A stretch of 56,296 nucleotides of DNA from a bacterium (GTDB taxonomy: Bacteria > Planctomycetota > B15-G4). Location of the stretch: the NCBI GenBank assembly GCA_030428785.1, contig JAUIEF010000013.1, positions 1-56,296 of the forward strand. The letters run 5' to 3'. Under the pieces are notes generated by a model. The model was given only the letters and a program-made list of their open reading frames with translations, was not told the DNA's origin and searched no databases. Shown one piece after another: positions 1 to 9,169 of this stretch. Positions within the stretch are counted from its first letter, which is position 1. Every line of letters begins with the position of its first letter. The translations under genes and the position numbers were made by a program.

Positions 1-17
1 CGGCGGGTCGGCGCGCC

Positions 18-1535
18 TCAGCGCCCGAGCGGGTCGCGCGGGAAGCGCTCCGGCCGCGCGAGCGCCCAGCTCGTCCACTCGCGCTGGAGCTCGTCCGGCG
101 TCGACGCGAAGGCGCGCTCCCACGCGCGCTCGTGCAGCCGCCGCGGGTCGCGCTCCTCGGCGCCCTCGCTGTCGTAGACGCGCAGGTAGTCGGAGAACTC
201 CGTGGCGTGCCGGTCGAGCAGGAAGTCCACGAGGCTCCAGCACACCCCGACGTCCTTCGAGGTGTACGACGACGCCGACCGCGACATGACCGCGCGGATC
301 GTCCCGAGGTTGCTGTGCACGCCCTCCTCGCGCAGCCGGTCGCGCCACTCGGGGAAGTTCTCCCAGCCCGCCACCCAGAGCACGTGGCGGTTGCTCTCCT
401 CGAGCTCGCGCTCCGACGTGAGCGTCACCGTCGACCAGTAGTTCGTGACGCCCTCGTACCACGCGCCGAGCCCGGCCTTCGCCCAGCCCGGCGCGTCGCG
501 CGAGCCCTTGACGCGCTCGACGAGCAGCTCGGCGAGCTGGTGCGACAGGAGCCCGCGGCGCGTGACGTCGCGCTCGCCGGTCACGTCGAGCCAGCGCCCG
601 TCCACGAGCACGAGCAGCGGGCGCGGCCACTGGAGGCCGTACGCGCGCTCGCCGATCCAGTCCTCGAGCGCGGCGTCGTCGTGCACGAAGCGCCGCGTGA
701 AGCCGCCGGCCACCATGCGGTCGGACGTCTCCTGGTCCGGCAGCACGAAGATCGGGACGTCGTAGCGCAGCACCTGCGCGCGCTGCACCTCGTCGAGGCC
801 CAGCCGCTCCGGGAAGTCCTCCACCATCGCGTCGAGGTCGTAGATGAGCGAGTCGATCTCCTCCTCGTCGAGCGCGGAGGTGAAGACCGTCACGAACTCG
901 CCCGCGACGGCGGCGACCTCGATGTCGAGCGCCGCGAGGTCCTCGACCGCCTGCCGCGTCTCCGCCTCGCGCCGCGGCACCCACGCGTCGCGGTACCGCA
1001 CGAAGCCGCGCTTCTCCATGACCTCCGCCTCGGGCAGCCACTCGCCCTCGTGGTAGAGCAGCCCCTGCGCGCGCTTCTCGTCCGCGACCTTCTCGAGGTA
1101 GGCGTCGACCTCGTCGGGCTCCATCCACACGCCCTCGACCTCGACGCGGCCGAGGCGCTCGTTGGCCTGCCGGTGTCCCGGGTCCGCGTCGATGACCTCG
1201 CGCCAGAGCTTGCGGGCCTCGCGGCGGAGGTCCTGCTCGCTCGCCCACTCGGCGAGCTGGAAGAGCGCCGGCGCGTCGTCGTCCGCGATCTCGGCCCGCC
1301 GCTTCGCGAGCTCCTGCGCGGGCGTCGTCTTCTCCTCGATGCGCGCGATCTTGGACAGCTCGACCGTGATCGTCCCGAAGGCCGTGTCGACGGTGATCTC
1401 CGTGGCGGTGCGCGCGGTGATGACGCCCTCGAGCTTGCGGCCGTCCTTGTAGTGGATGATGTCGGCGGCGGCCGCCGGCCCGAGCAGGGCCAGCGCGAGG
1501 AGCGCCGCGGCGGTCCGTCGGATCGTCTGGAGCAT
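18..1535 (-). CDS. Exported DUF1570-like protein with degenerate peptidase motif
   Basis: 505 residues. I chose the ATG at 1535 because it gives a clean signal peptide (basic start, hydrophobic ALLALALLGPAAA) and has AGGAGAGG upstream; the longer open frame beyond it lacks this. Residues ~25-70 form a small beta-rich domain (YKDGRKLEG...ITV...IARIEE), seen again in the protease at 45000. The middle is charged and TPR-like. Near residue 360 is SHQLAELL, followed by GWAKAGLGAWYEG, which is the layout of the HExxH zinc site and following 'W.sEGlA.y' segment of DUF1570/gluzincin proteins. The catalytic Glu and second His are missing (HQLAE), so I infer a catalytically dead exported peptidase fold. 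It diverges from the kinase gene with a 114-nt shared promoter region. Function unknown. Confidence 0.75.
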   Translation of the reverse strand: MLQTIRRTAAALLALALLGPAAAADIIHYKDGRKLEGVITARTATEITVDTAFGTITVELSKIARIEEKTTPAQELAKRRAEIADDDAPALFQLAEWASEQDLRREARKLWREVIDADPGHRQANERLGRVEVEGVWMEPDEVDAYLEKVADEKRAQGLLYHEGEWLPEAEVMEKRGFVRYRDAWVPRREAETRQAVEDLAALDIEVAAVAGEFVTVFTSALDEEEIDSLIYDLDAMVEDFPERLGLDEVQRAQVLRYDVPIFVLPDQETSDRMVAGGFTRRFVHDDAALEDWIGERAYGLQWPRPLLVLVDGRWLDVTGERDVTRRGLLSHQLAELLVERVKGSRDAPGWAKAGLGAWYEGVTNYWSTVTLTSERELEESNRHVLWVAGWENFPEWRDRLREEGVHSNLGTIRAVMSRSASSYTSKDVGVCWSLVDFLLDRHATEFSDYLRVYDSEGAEERDPRRLHERAWERAFASTPDELQREWTSWALARPERFPRDPLGR

Positions 1536-1633
1536 GCGTGGTCCCTCTCCTGTGGCCCGGTCGCCGGGGGGCGCGGGTGGGCTCGGCCTCGTCGCGGCCC
1601 GGGGCCCGGTGTTCCCATCCCGCGGCCGGGACG

Positions 1634-1639
1634 TATCTT
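1634..1639 (+). promoter_or_regulatory. Candidate -10 (TATCTT) of kinase/activator gene
   Basis: TATCTT is one of the few AT-rich hexamers in this divergent intergenic region and ends 10 nt before the ATG at 1650. No Shine-Dalgarno is visible there, so a leaderless or near-leaderless transcript is plausible. No convincing -35 element is visible. Confidence 0.35.
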
Positions 1640-1649
1640 TGACGGCCGC

Positions 1650-4600
1650 ATGAGTCACTTCAATCCGACGCGCGTCGGTCCGTACCGGCTCCTGGGCACC
1701 GTCGGCGGCGGCGCGCGCTCCGTCGAGCGCGCGCGCGACGCGGGCGGCCGGCGCGTCGTGCTCAAGCGCCACGCGCGCGACGAGGAACCGGGCGGGCTCG
1801 CCGAGGCGGCCTTCCTGGGCCTCGCGCACCCGGGCGTCGCCGCCTGCCTCGACGCGGGGCGCGTCCCCGGCACGGGCGAGCTCTTCACCGTGACGCCCGA
1901 GGTCGAGGGCGAGCCCTTCGGCCCGGGCGCCGTCCGCGCGGACCCCGCCGCGCGGCGGCTCGTCGCGGCGCGGCTGCTCTCGGCGGTGGGCGTGATCCAC
2001 GGGCTCGGGCTCCTCCATCGGGACCTCAAGGACGACAACGTCCTCCTGGAACGACGCACGGGCCGCCCGGTCGTGATCGATCTCGGGCTGGCCTGCGCCG
2101 AGACGGAGGTCGCGAGCCTCCCGTTGGCGGGCACGCCGCGCGGCATGGCCCCGGAGCTCTTCACGGGTGACACGGCGAGCCGGGCGAGCGACCTGTGGGG
2201 CGCGGGGCTCGTGCTCGCCGAGGCCTTCACCGGGCGGCGGCTCTTCGAGGGACGCGAACCGGCGGCCATGGCGGAGGAGCGCGCCGCGTGGACGGGGCTC
2301 GGCGAGGACGACGCGCGACGCGTCGGCGACCGCGCGCTCACGGCGCTCCTCGACCGGCTGCTCGACCCGTCGCCGGCGCGTCGACCGCAGGACGCGGAGG
2401 CCGCGCTCGCGGCGATCCCGCTCGACGACGGGGCGGCGCGCGAGCTCCAGCGCGAGGCGCTCGTCGCGCGGCTCGGCGCGACGCTCGCGGCGGACGACCC
2501 GTGGCGCGCGCGGCGGCTCGCGGCGCTCGCGTCCGGACGGCTGCCCGTGCACCTCGCGCCGGACGGACCGTTCGACGCGTGGCGCGCGCGCGACGCGCTG
2601 CTCGGCTGGATCGCCGCGCTCCCCGACCCGGACGAGGGGCTGCGCGCGCGGCTCGCGGACCCGACGCCGTTCCCCGTCGACGCGCGCGAGCTCGCGTGGC
2701 TCGTCGAGCGGCTCGCGGCCTCCGTGCCGCTCGTGCTCGCGGTGCCGCCGGCGGGCGACGACGCGGAGGCGGCCGCGCGCTGCGCGGAGTTCGTCGACGC
2801 GTGCCGCCTCGTGCCGCGCGTGGAGCTCCACCACGAGGCGCCGCCGACGGGGGAGGAGGCGGCCGCCGCCTGCGCCGCGTGGCTCGGCGCGCGCCCGGAG
2901 CTCGAGGAGCGCCTCGCCGCCTCGCCGCCCGCGCGACGCACCGAGCTGCACGGCGCGCTCGCGGAGCTCGTGCGCGCGGGCGTCGTCGTCCCGGGGCCCG
3001 CCGGGCTCACCGTCGACAGCAGCCGCCTCCCGCCGGGCTGGCCCCTCGCCGACGACGCGGACCCGACCGCGGACCTCGACGCGGCCGCGCGCGAGGTCGT
3101 CGGGCTCGTGGCGCTCGCGCCGCGCTCGGTCACCGCGTCGACGCTGCGCGACGTGCTCGGCGAGGGTGCGCCCGACGCGCTGCGCGACGCGACCGGCGCG
3201 GGCTTTCTGCGCCGGCTCCCGTCGTCGTCGGAGGACCGCTATGCCCCGGCGGACGAGCCGCTCCGTCGACGCGTGCTCGCGACCGCCGCGCCCCCGCTCG
3301 CCGCGCCCCCGCCCGCCGCCCGCGCGCGCCTCGCGTGCCGGCTCGCGGAGGAGCGCGACGCCGCCGAGGACGACGCGCCGCTCGCCGAGCCGGAGGCCGC
3401 CGGGCTCGCGCAGCTCCTGGGCGACGCCGCCGACGGCGACGACCCGCCCGGCACGACGGCGCTCGCGCTGCGTCTCGCGACGACCTTCCGCAAGCTCGGC
3501 CTGCACGACCGCGCGGCCGCCGTCCTGCGACGCGGCCTCGCCGGCTGCGCGCCGGGCGACGCCGACCGCACGGCGCTCCAGCGCGAGCTCGTCGACGTGC
3601 TCACGCGTGCGACGCGGCTCGACGAGGCGCGCGAGGCGCTCGGCGCCGCACGCGCCGAGGCCCCCGACGCGTGGACCCTCGTGCTCGCTGAGGCGCGGCT
3701 CGACGAGCTGTCCGGACGCGTCGAGGAGGGCCTCGCGAAGCTCGCCGGGCTCGAGGACGCCGCGCTCGACCGCGACGACGCGGCGCTCGGCTTCCAGATC
3801 CGCAGCGACCTCCTGCGACGCCTCGGCCGCTTCGAGGACGCCGCGCGCGACCTGCGCGACGGCCTACGCGCGCTCGGCGACGTCGTCACGCTGCGCGCGC
3901 TCACGCTGCGGCAGCGCCTCGCGACCATCGAGTCGCGGCTCGGCCGGCCGACCGAGGCCATCCGCCTGCACGAGCGTTGCCTGTCGCTCGCGGGCGAGCT
4001 CGGTCTCGACGTGCACCGCTTCAGCATCACGTTCAACCTGGGGCGCGCCGTGTGGAACCGTGGCGAGCGGCGGCGCGGGCTCGCGCTCCAGGAGGAGGCC
4101 GTGCGCCTGTGCGAGACGTACGGGCAGCAGTACGGGCTCGTGACGCTGCTCTTCGGCGTCGGGAGCGCGAACCTCGCGCTGGGTCGCGTCGACGCGGCGC
4201 GGCGCGCGTTCGACCGGGCGCTGCGGCTCGCTCGCGCGCGCGGCGACGAGGTCGAGGTCGCGCGCGCGCTCAACAACCTCGCGATGGCGCTCGCCGCCGA
4301 GGGCCGCGCCGACGAGGCCGAGGCGTCGTGGGCGGAGAGCCTGCGCATCCGGCGCGACAAGGGCGACGTCGTGGGGCAGGCGGCGGTCGTGCTCGCGCGC
4401 GGCGGGAGCCGGCTCGACCGCGGCGACGACGAGGGCGCGCGCGCCGACCTCGACGAGGCGCGCCGCTGCGCCGAGGAGCGGGACGGCCGCGGCTGGGCGG
4501 CGGAGTCGGCGCTGCTCGAGGCCGGGCTCGCGTTGCGCGCCGGCGAGCGCGGGGCCGCCGCGACCGCCGCGGACCGCGCGCTCGCCGTCGCGACGGAGCG

Positions 4601-6674
4601 CGCCGTGGACCTCGAGCGGCTGCGCGCCCTCGCCCTGCTCGGGGAGGCGGGCGCCGCGGACCTCGAGGACGAGGACCTCGCGGGCCGCGAGCGGACGCCC
4701 GAGGTCGCGCGGGTCGCGCTCGCCCGGGCCGGTCGCCGCGCCGACGCCGGGCGCGTCGAGGAGGCGCGCGCCGACCTCGACCTCGCGCTCGCGGTGCTCG
4801 GCGAGACGCCGTCCGGCCCCGTCGAGGCCCGCGTGCTCCTCGCGCGGCTCGCGCTCGATCTCGTCCGGCTCGAGGACGAGCAGCGGAAGCGCGAGCCGGA
4901 TTACGCCATCATCGGGGACCTCGTCTCGCGCGTCGTCCCCGACGCCGGGCGGGCCCGCGAGCTCGTGGACCGCTTCGGTCTGCGGCCGCTCGAGGAGACC
5001 CTCGCGCCGATGGAGGCCGCCGTGGCGGCGATGGACGACCACACCGAGAGCAACGGGCTGGGCGCGCTCGCCCGTCGCCTGCGCGACTTCGAGCGGCTCA
5101 TGGAGATCAACAAGCTCCTCAACACGGAGCGCGACACCCAGAAGCTGCTCGACCTCATCGTGGACAGCGCCATCGAGCTCACGGGCGCGACGCGCGGGTT
5201 CATCATCCTGTTCGAGGGCCAGGCCGAGGAGTTCCGCGCCGCGCGCAACTTCGACGAGAGCACCATCCGCGACCCGCAGTTCCAGGTGAGCCACTCGGTC
5301 GCCAAGCGCGTCGCGCGCGAGGGCGAGCCGCTGCTCACCGCGAACGCCATCGACGACCCGCGGCTCGCGAGCGCGACGAGCATCACCGAGCTGCAGCTGC
5401 TCTCGATCCTCTGCGTGCCGCTGCGTTCGCGCGAGCGGTCGTTCGGCGCGCTCTACCTCGACCACCCGCAGGTCGTGGGGCGGTTCGAGGCGAGCCACCT
5501 CGCGACGGTGACCTCGCTCTCCGAGCAGGCGGCCATCGCGCTCGAGAACGCGCGGCTGTCGTACGGCCTCGAGGAGTCCAACCGCGAGCTGCTCAGCAGC
5601 CGCGAGGAGGTGAGCCGGCTCAACGAGGCGCTCCAGGAGCGGCTCGAGGCGCGCGAGGCCGAGCTCGAGCAGACCAAGGAGTCGCTCGAGCACAGCCAGC
5701 GCGCGCTCGCGCTCCGCTACGACTACGGGAACATCGTGACGCGCAGCCCGCGCATGCACGCCGTGCTCGACATGATGGACCGCGTCACCGACACGGACTT
5801 CGCCGTCGTCATCTACGGCGAGAGCGGCACGGGCAAGGAGCTCATGGCGCGCGCGATCCACTTCAACGGCGCGCGGCGCGACAAGAACTTCCTCACGCTC
5901 AACTGCGCGGCGCTGCCGGACTCGCTCATCGAGAGCGAGCTGTTCGGCCACGTGCGCGGCGCGTTCACGGGCGCCGAGCGCGACCGCAAGGGCCTCTTCG
6001 AGCAGGCGCACGGCGGCACGCTCTTCCTGGACGAGATCGGCGACATGAGCCTCGACGTCCAGAAGCGCCTGCTGCGCGTCCTCCAGGAGAGCGAGTTCAT
6101 CCCGGTCGGCGGCCGCGAGGTGAGATCGGTCGACGTGCGCATCCTCTGCGCGACGCACCGCGACCTGAGCGCGATGAAGGAGACCGGCGGCTTCCGCGAG
6201 GACCTCTTCTACCGGCTCGACGTCGCGCGCATCGAGCTGCCGCCGCTGCGCGAGCGCCCCGAGGACGTCGCGCTGCTCGTGCCGCACTTCCTCGAGCGCC
6301 ACGGCGCGCGGTCGCTCACCGTCGAGCCGGAAGGCCTCGCCATCCTCGAGCAGCGGCCGTGGCCCGGCAACGTGCGTGAGCTCGAGAACTTCGTCATGAC
6401 GCTCCTGCTCTTCGCGAAGGAGCACGAGCGCATCGACGCCGACCTCGTGCGGCGCGTGCTGAGCGTCCGGGACGCGGAGGCCGACATCCCGGCGCCGACG
6501 ACGCCCGCGGCCGACGAGGGCGACCGGCCCCTCAAGGCGCGGCTCGAGGCCTTCGAGCGGCAGGCCATCCGGGAGGCGCTCGAGCGGACGGGCGGCAACA
6601 AGGCCCAGGCCGCCCGGGAGCTCGGGGTGGGGGTGCGCAGCCTCTACAAGATGATCGAGCGGCTCGACATCTGA
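1650..6674 (+). CDS. Ser/Thr kinase-TPR-GAF-sigma54 activator-Fis HTH fusion
   Basis: 1674 residues; ATG chosen because the kinase glycine loop starts immediately after it. Residues ~10-270 are a Hanks-type kinase: GTVGGGARS loop, VLK (K39), HRDLKDDN (D125), DLG (D144) and APE-like MAPEL, so the catalytic residues look intact. Residues ~280-1120 are helical, with clear TPR units around 770-945. A GAF domain lies at ~1150-1310, then a coiled coil (~1310-1355). A sigma54-interacting AAA+ domain follows, with Walker A GESGTGKE (~1390), GAFTGA (~1437) and Walker B FLDEIGD. The C terminus (~1630-1672) is a Fis-type HTH (GGNKAQAARELGV). Known family logic: GAF and TPR regions sense signals and the AAA+ domain remodels sigma54-RNA polymerase. 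Having a kinase on the same chain suggests autophosphorylation control (inference). The target promoters are not evident in the window. Confidence 0.93.
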   Translation: MSHFNPTRVGPYRLLGTVGGGARSVERARDAGGRRVVLKRHARDEEPGGLAEAAFLGLAHPGVAACLDAGRVPGTGELFTVTPEVEGEPFGPGAVRADPAARRLVAARLLSAVGVIHGLGLLHRDLKDDNVLLERRTGRPVVIDLGLACAETEVASLPLAGTPRGMAPELFTGDTASRASDLWGAGLVLAEAFTGRRLFEGREPAAMAEERAAWTGLGEDDARRVGDRALTALLDRLLDPSPARRPQDAEAALAAIPLDDGAARELQREALVARLGATLAADDPWRARRLAALASGRLPVHLAPDGPFDAWRARDALLGWIAALPDPDEGLRARLADPTPFPVDARELAWLVERLAASVPLVLAVPPAGDDAEAAARCAEFVDACRLVPRVELHHEAPPTGEEAAAACAAWLGARPELEERLAASPPARRTELHGALAELVRAGVVVPGPAGLTVDSSRLPPGWPLADDADPTADLDAAAREVVGLVALAPRSVTASTLRDVLGEGAPDALRDATGAGFLRRLPSSSEDRYAPADEPLRRRVLATAAPPLAAPPPAARARLACRLAEERDAAEDDAPLAEPEAAGLAQLLGDAADGDDPPGTTALALRLATTFRKLGLHDRAAAVLRRGLAGCAPGDADRTALQRELVDVLTRATRLDEAREALGAARAEAPDAWTLVLAEARLDELSGRVEEGLAKLAGLEDAALDRDDAALGFQIRSDLLRRLGRFEDAARDLRDGLRALGDVVTLRALTLRQRLATIESRLGRPTEAIRLHERCLSLAGELGLDVHRFSITFNLGRAVWNRGERRRGLALQEEAVRLCETYGQQYGLVTLLFGVGSANLALGRVDAARRAFDRALRLARARGDEVEVARALNNLAMALAAEGRADEAEASWAESLRIRRDKGDVVGQAAVVLARGGSRLDRGDDEGARADLDEARRCAEERDGRGWAAESALLEAGLALRAGERGAAATAADRALAVATERAVDLERLRALALLGEAGAADLEDEDLAGRERTPEVARVALARAGRRADAGRVEEARADLDLALAVLGETPSGPVEARVLLARLALDLVRLEDEQRKREPDYAIIGDLVSRVVPDAGRARELVDRFGLRPLEETLAPMEAAVAAMDDHTESNGLGALARRLRDFERLMEINKLLNTERDTQKLLDLIVDSAIELTGATRGFIILFEGQAEEFRAARNFDESTIRDPQFQVSHSVAKRVAREGEPLLTANAIDDPRLASATSITELQLLSILCVPLRSRERSFGALYLDHPQVVGRFEASHLATVTSLSEQAAIALENARLSYGLEESNRELLSSREEVSRLNEALQERLEAREAELEQTKESLEHSQRALALRYDYGNIVTRSPRMHAVLDMMDRVTDTDFAVVIYGESGTGKELMARAIHFNGARRDKNFLTLNCAALPDSLIESELFGHVRGAFTGAERDRKGLFEQAHGGTLFLDEIGDMSLDVQKRLLRVLQESEFIPVGGREVRSVDVRILCATHRDLSAMKETGGFREDLFYRLDVARIELPPLRERPEDVALLVPHFLERHGARSLTVEPEGLAILEQRPWPGNVRELENFVMTLLLFAKEHERIDADLVRRVLSVRDAEADIPAPTTPAADEGDRPLKARLEAFERQAIREALERTGGNKAQAARELGVGVRSLYKMIERLDI

Positions 6675-6814
6675 GGCCGGGGGCCGCCGGGCCGCGCGCG
6701 GGCCGGAGGGCGGCGAGGGGGCGGATCGCGGTCGGACGGCCCCCCTGCGACCCGTCGGCGGGAGGTCCCGATCCATCGACACCCGCCCGTCTCGTCGGGT
6801 TTCGGGAATCGAGG

Positions 6815-6820
6815 TATACT
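6815..6820 (+). promoter_or_regulatory. Candidate -10 (TATACT)
   Basis: TATACT lies in the 217-nt gap before the gene at 6892 and is a near-consensus -10 in otherwise GC-rich sequence. The leader would be about 65 nt. No good -35 match is seen 16-18 nt upstream. Confidence 0.4.
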
Positions 6821-6891
6821 CGGCGCGGCCTCGAACCCCCGACCCCGCCCTCCCCTCGGGCCGCGGCCGCGGGCCCCCCGAACCTTCCCTG

Positions 6892-7650
6892 ATGAAGCCC
6901 TCGCCCCGAACGCCCTCGCCCCGCCGTCCCCGGGTCCTGCCGCTCCTGCTCGCGCTGGGGCTGCTGTGCCTCCCGGCCGTCGCGTACTGGTCCAGCGGCA
7001 CGCTGAACTACTACGCGAACTTCAACGACCCGACGCCGCCGCCCCCCGGCGGCGCCAAGACGTGGAAGGCGGTGGGCGGCTCCGTCACGGCGGAGGGTCC
7101 GGCCCAGGTGTTCGAGGTCGTCTTCCCGACGCCCGGCGACGGCGAGATGCAGATCCGCCCGAACACGACGGGCAGCGACGCCGACCTCGTCTGCGACCTC
7201 ACGGTCCCCGTCGAGGGCGTGCGCTGCGACGTCGGGTTCTCGCTGAGCGCCGTCGACGGCTTCAGCGACATCGACGTGCGCTTCGACGACGTCGGCGACA
7301 GCGGCATCCTCGACCTCCACTTCAACGACGACCGCCACGTGGTCGTCAACGGCGGCATGCCGGTGGCCCTGCCGCTCCTGCCGGGCGAGACCGCGATCTA
7401 CGTGAACATCACGCTCGAGAGCTCGCTCGTGAGCGGGCAGACGTGGGAGCTCACGCTCACCGGCCCGACGATCACCAAGCAGGTCTCCGGCACGATGGCC
7501 GTGCCGACGCTGAGCCTCTCGTCCATCCACTACATCCGGCGCGCCGGCGAGGTGGGCGGGACGTGGCGCCTGGACGACGTCGTCGTCACCTCCGACAACG
7601 GCTCGGCGACCGACTTCATCGCGGAAGGCCTCTACACGCGCAAGAACTGA
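6892..7650 (+). CDS. Exported protein of unknown function
   Basis: 252 residues. An arginine-rich N terminus precedes a hydrophobic stretch (VLPLLLALGLLCLPAVA), so it is exported or anchored by one helix. The remainder alternates short beta-type segments with Gly/Asp turns and ends in SATDFIAEGLYTRKN, consistent with a beta-sandwich resembling LamG/concanavalin-like modules, but I see no diagnostic motif. The ATG has no good Shine-Dalgarno. It lies 13 nt before coaB and may share a transcript with it, although a functional link is not apparent. Confidence 0.7.
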   Translation: MKPSPRTPSPRRPRVLPLLLALGLLCLPAVAYWSSGTLNYYANFNDPTPPPPGGAKTWKAVGGSVTAEGPAQVFEVVFPTPGDGEMQIRPNTTGSDADLVCDLTVPVEGVRCDVGFSLSAVDGFSDIDVRFDDVGDSGILDLHFNDDRHVVVNGGMPVALPLLPGETAIYVNITLESSLVSGQTWELTLTGPTITKQVSGTMAVPTLSLSSIHYIRRAGEVGGTWRLDDVVVTSDNGSATDFIAEGLYTRKN

Positions 7651-7663
7651 TCGGAGCCTTCCG

Positions 7664-8311
7664 ATGAGGGTGCTCGTGACCTCCGGGGGGACCCGGGAGC
7701 CGGTGGACGACGTGCGCGTGCTCACGAACCGCAGCACCGGTCGGCTCGGCGCGCGGCTCGCCGACGAGCTGCACGCGCGCGGGCACGACGTGACGCTGCT
7801 GCACGGCGAGGAGGCGGCGCGGCCGTCGCGCGACGTGACGCGGCACGTGTTCGGCACGACCGACGACCTCGCGGCGCTGCTCGCCGCGCACGTGCCGGGG
7901 CACGACGCCGTGCTCCACGCGGCGGCCGTCGCGGACTACGTGCCGGAGCGGCGCGCGGGCAAGATCTCCTCCGACGCGGTGGAGCTCGTGCTGCGGCTCG
8001 TGCGCGCGCCGAAGCTCATCGACCGGCTGCGCGGGCTCGCGCCGGACGCGGTGCTCGTCGGCTTCAAGCTCACGTCCGGCGCGGACGAGGCCGCGCGCAC
8101 CGCGGCGGCCGACGCGCTGCGCCGACGCGCGCGGCTCGACCTCGTGTGCGTCAACGACACCGGCGCGCTGGGCCCCGACGACCACGCCGCGCTGCTCGTG
8201 GGGGCGGACGGCGTCGTCGGACGGTTCCGCGGCAAGGCCGAGGTGGCGGCGGGCCTCGCGGACGCGGTCGAGGACCGCCTGGCGGCCGCCGCGGGAGGGA
8301 GCGCATCGTGA
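7664..8311 (+). CDS. coaB: Phosphopantothenate-cysteine ligase (separate CoaB)
   Basis: 215 residues. The N terminus VTSGGTREPVDDVRVLTNRS followed by TGRLG is the nucleotide-binding signature of the CoaB/DFP domain. HAAAVADY, the VGFKL segment and CVND also match. The enzyme condenses 4'-phosphopantothenate with cysteine (CTP- or ATP-dependent) in coenzyme A synthesis. In most bacteria CoaB is the C-terminal half of a fused CoaBC. Here it is a separate cytosolic protein encoded upstream of coaC, and its TGA overlaps the coaC GTG. The VGFKL form (instead of VGFaaE) is, as I recall, typical of stand-alone CoaB proteins. Confidence 0.9.
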   Translation: MRVLVTSGGTREPVDDVRVLTNRSTGRLGARLADELHARGHDVTLLHGEEAARPSRDVTRHVFGTTDDLAALLAAHVPGHDAVLHAAAVADYVPERRAGKISSDAVELVLRLVRAPKLIDRLRGLAPDAVLVGFKLTSGADEAARTAAADALRRRARLDLVCVNDTGALGPDDHAALLVGADGVVGRFRGKAEVAAGLADAVEDRLAAAAGGSAS

Positions 8312-8853
8312 ACGTGCTGCTGGGCGTCACCGGCGGGATCGCCGTGTACAAGTCGTGCGAGCTCGTGCGGCGGCTGCGCGAGCGCGGTCACGAGGTCACC
8401 GTCGTCATGACGGAGGCGGCGACGCGCTTCGTCTCGCCGCTCACCTTCGCGACGCTCTCCGGGCGGCCCGTGGGCACGTCGCTCTGGGAGGGCACGCACG
8501 AGTCCGTCGACCACATCGAGCTCGCGCGCTGGCCGGACGTCGTGCTCGTCGCGCCCGCCACGGCGCACAGCATCGCGCGGTTCGCGCACGGCATGGCCGA
8601 CGATCTGCTCTCCACCGTGGTGCTCGCGACGGAGCGCGAGGTGCCGATCGTCCTCGCGCCGGCGATGAACACGGCGATGTGGGACAACCCGCTCGTGCAG
8701 CGGAACCTCGACCTGCTCACGGGCACCGAGCGCTTCACCGTCGTCGCGCCCGCGGACAAGACGCTCGCGTGCGGTGAGACGGGCGTCGGCGGGCTCGCGG
8801 AGGAATCCGCGATCCTCGATGCCGTGGCGGCCGCGGGGTCCGAGCGGCGCTGA
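8308..8853 (+). CDS. coaC: Phosphopantothenoylcysteine decarboxylase (separate CoaC)
   Basis: 181 residues from a GTG that overlaps the coaB stop (GTGA), with GGAGGGAG upstream. It opens with LLGVTGGIAVYKS (flavin-binding start of the HFCD family), contains DHIELARWPD with the catalytic-type His, PAMNTAMW (substrate clamp) and CGETGVGGLAE (the usual CGxxGxGRMAE region with the Arg replaced by Gly). It decarboxylates phosphopantothenoylcysteine to phosphopantetheine using FMN. The overlap with coaB implies coupled translation, so the two halves are made together without being fused. Confidence 0.92.
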   Translation: MNVLLGVTGGIAVYKSCELVRRLRERGHEVTVVMTEAATRFVSPLTFATLSGRPVGTSLWEGTHESVDHIELARWPDVVLVAPATAHSIARFAHGMADDLLSTVVLATEREVPIVLAPAMNTAMWDNPLVQRNLDLLTGTERFTVVAPADKTLACGETGVGGLAEESAILDAVAAAGSERR

Positions 8854-9169
8854 TCGGATCTGCGCGGCCGCGCCGCGTCCGGCGACCGGCACGCGCGCCC
8901 GGGGGCCCTCGACGCGGCCCGGATTTTCGAGGTCAAGGTCGGGAGCGACGGCGGACGAAAGGGGGGGCGCGTCGGATCCTCGGATCCGGTCGCGCTCTCT
9001 CCTGTCGTGCGGTTGGGTCGCACTTCCGATGCAGCAACCAGGATTCCCCGCACCGCGGCCCAACCGCACCTTGAGCGCACGACGGGAGATCGCACCACGC
9101 GTGCGGCGACGGTGCGCGGTTCGTTAAGATCCCTCGATTCGGCACCGCCTCGAATCGAAGGACCCCGCC
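8854..9169. other. Intergenic region upstream of prfB, no gene seen
   Basis: 316 nt with no supported coding frame; short frames here have no Shine-Dalgarno and look like shadows. The only promoter-like element I see is TAAGAT at 9125-9130 on the + strand, 39 nt before the prfB ATG, a reasonable -10. Confidence 0.5.

Noticed and set aside
3864..7001. 1045-codon antisense open frame opposite the kinase/activator gene
   Set aside because: Low-complexity Arg/Glu/Leu-rich translation with no domains; an expected shadow in GC-rich DNA, while the plus strand carries clear catalytic motifs.
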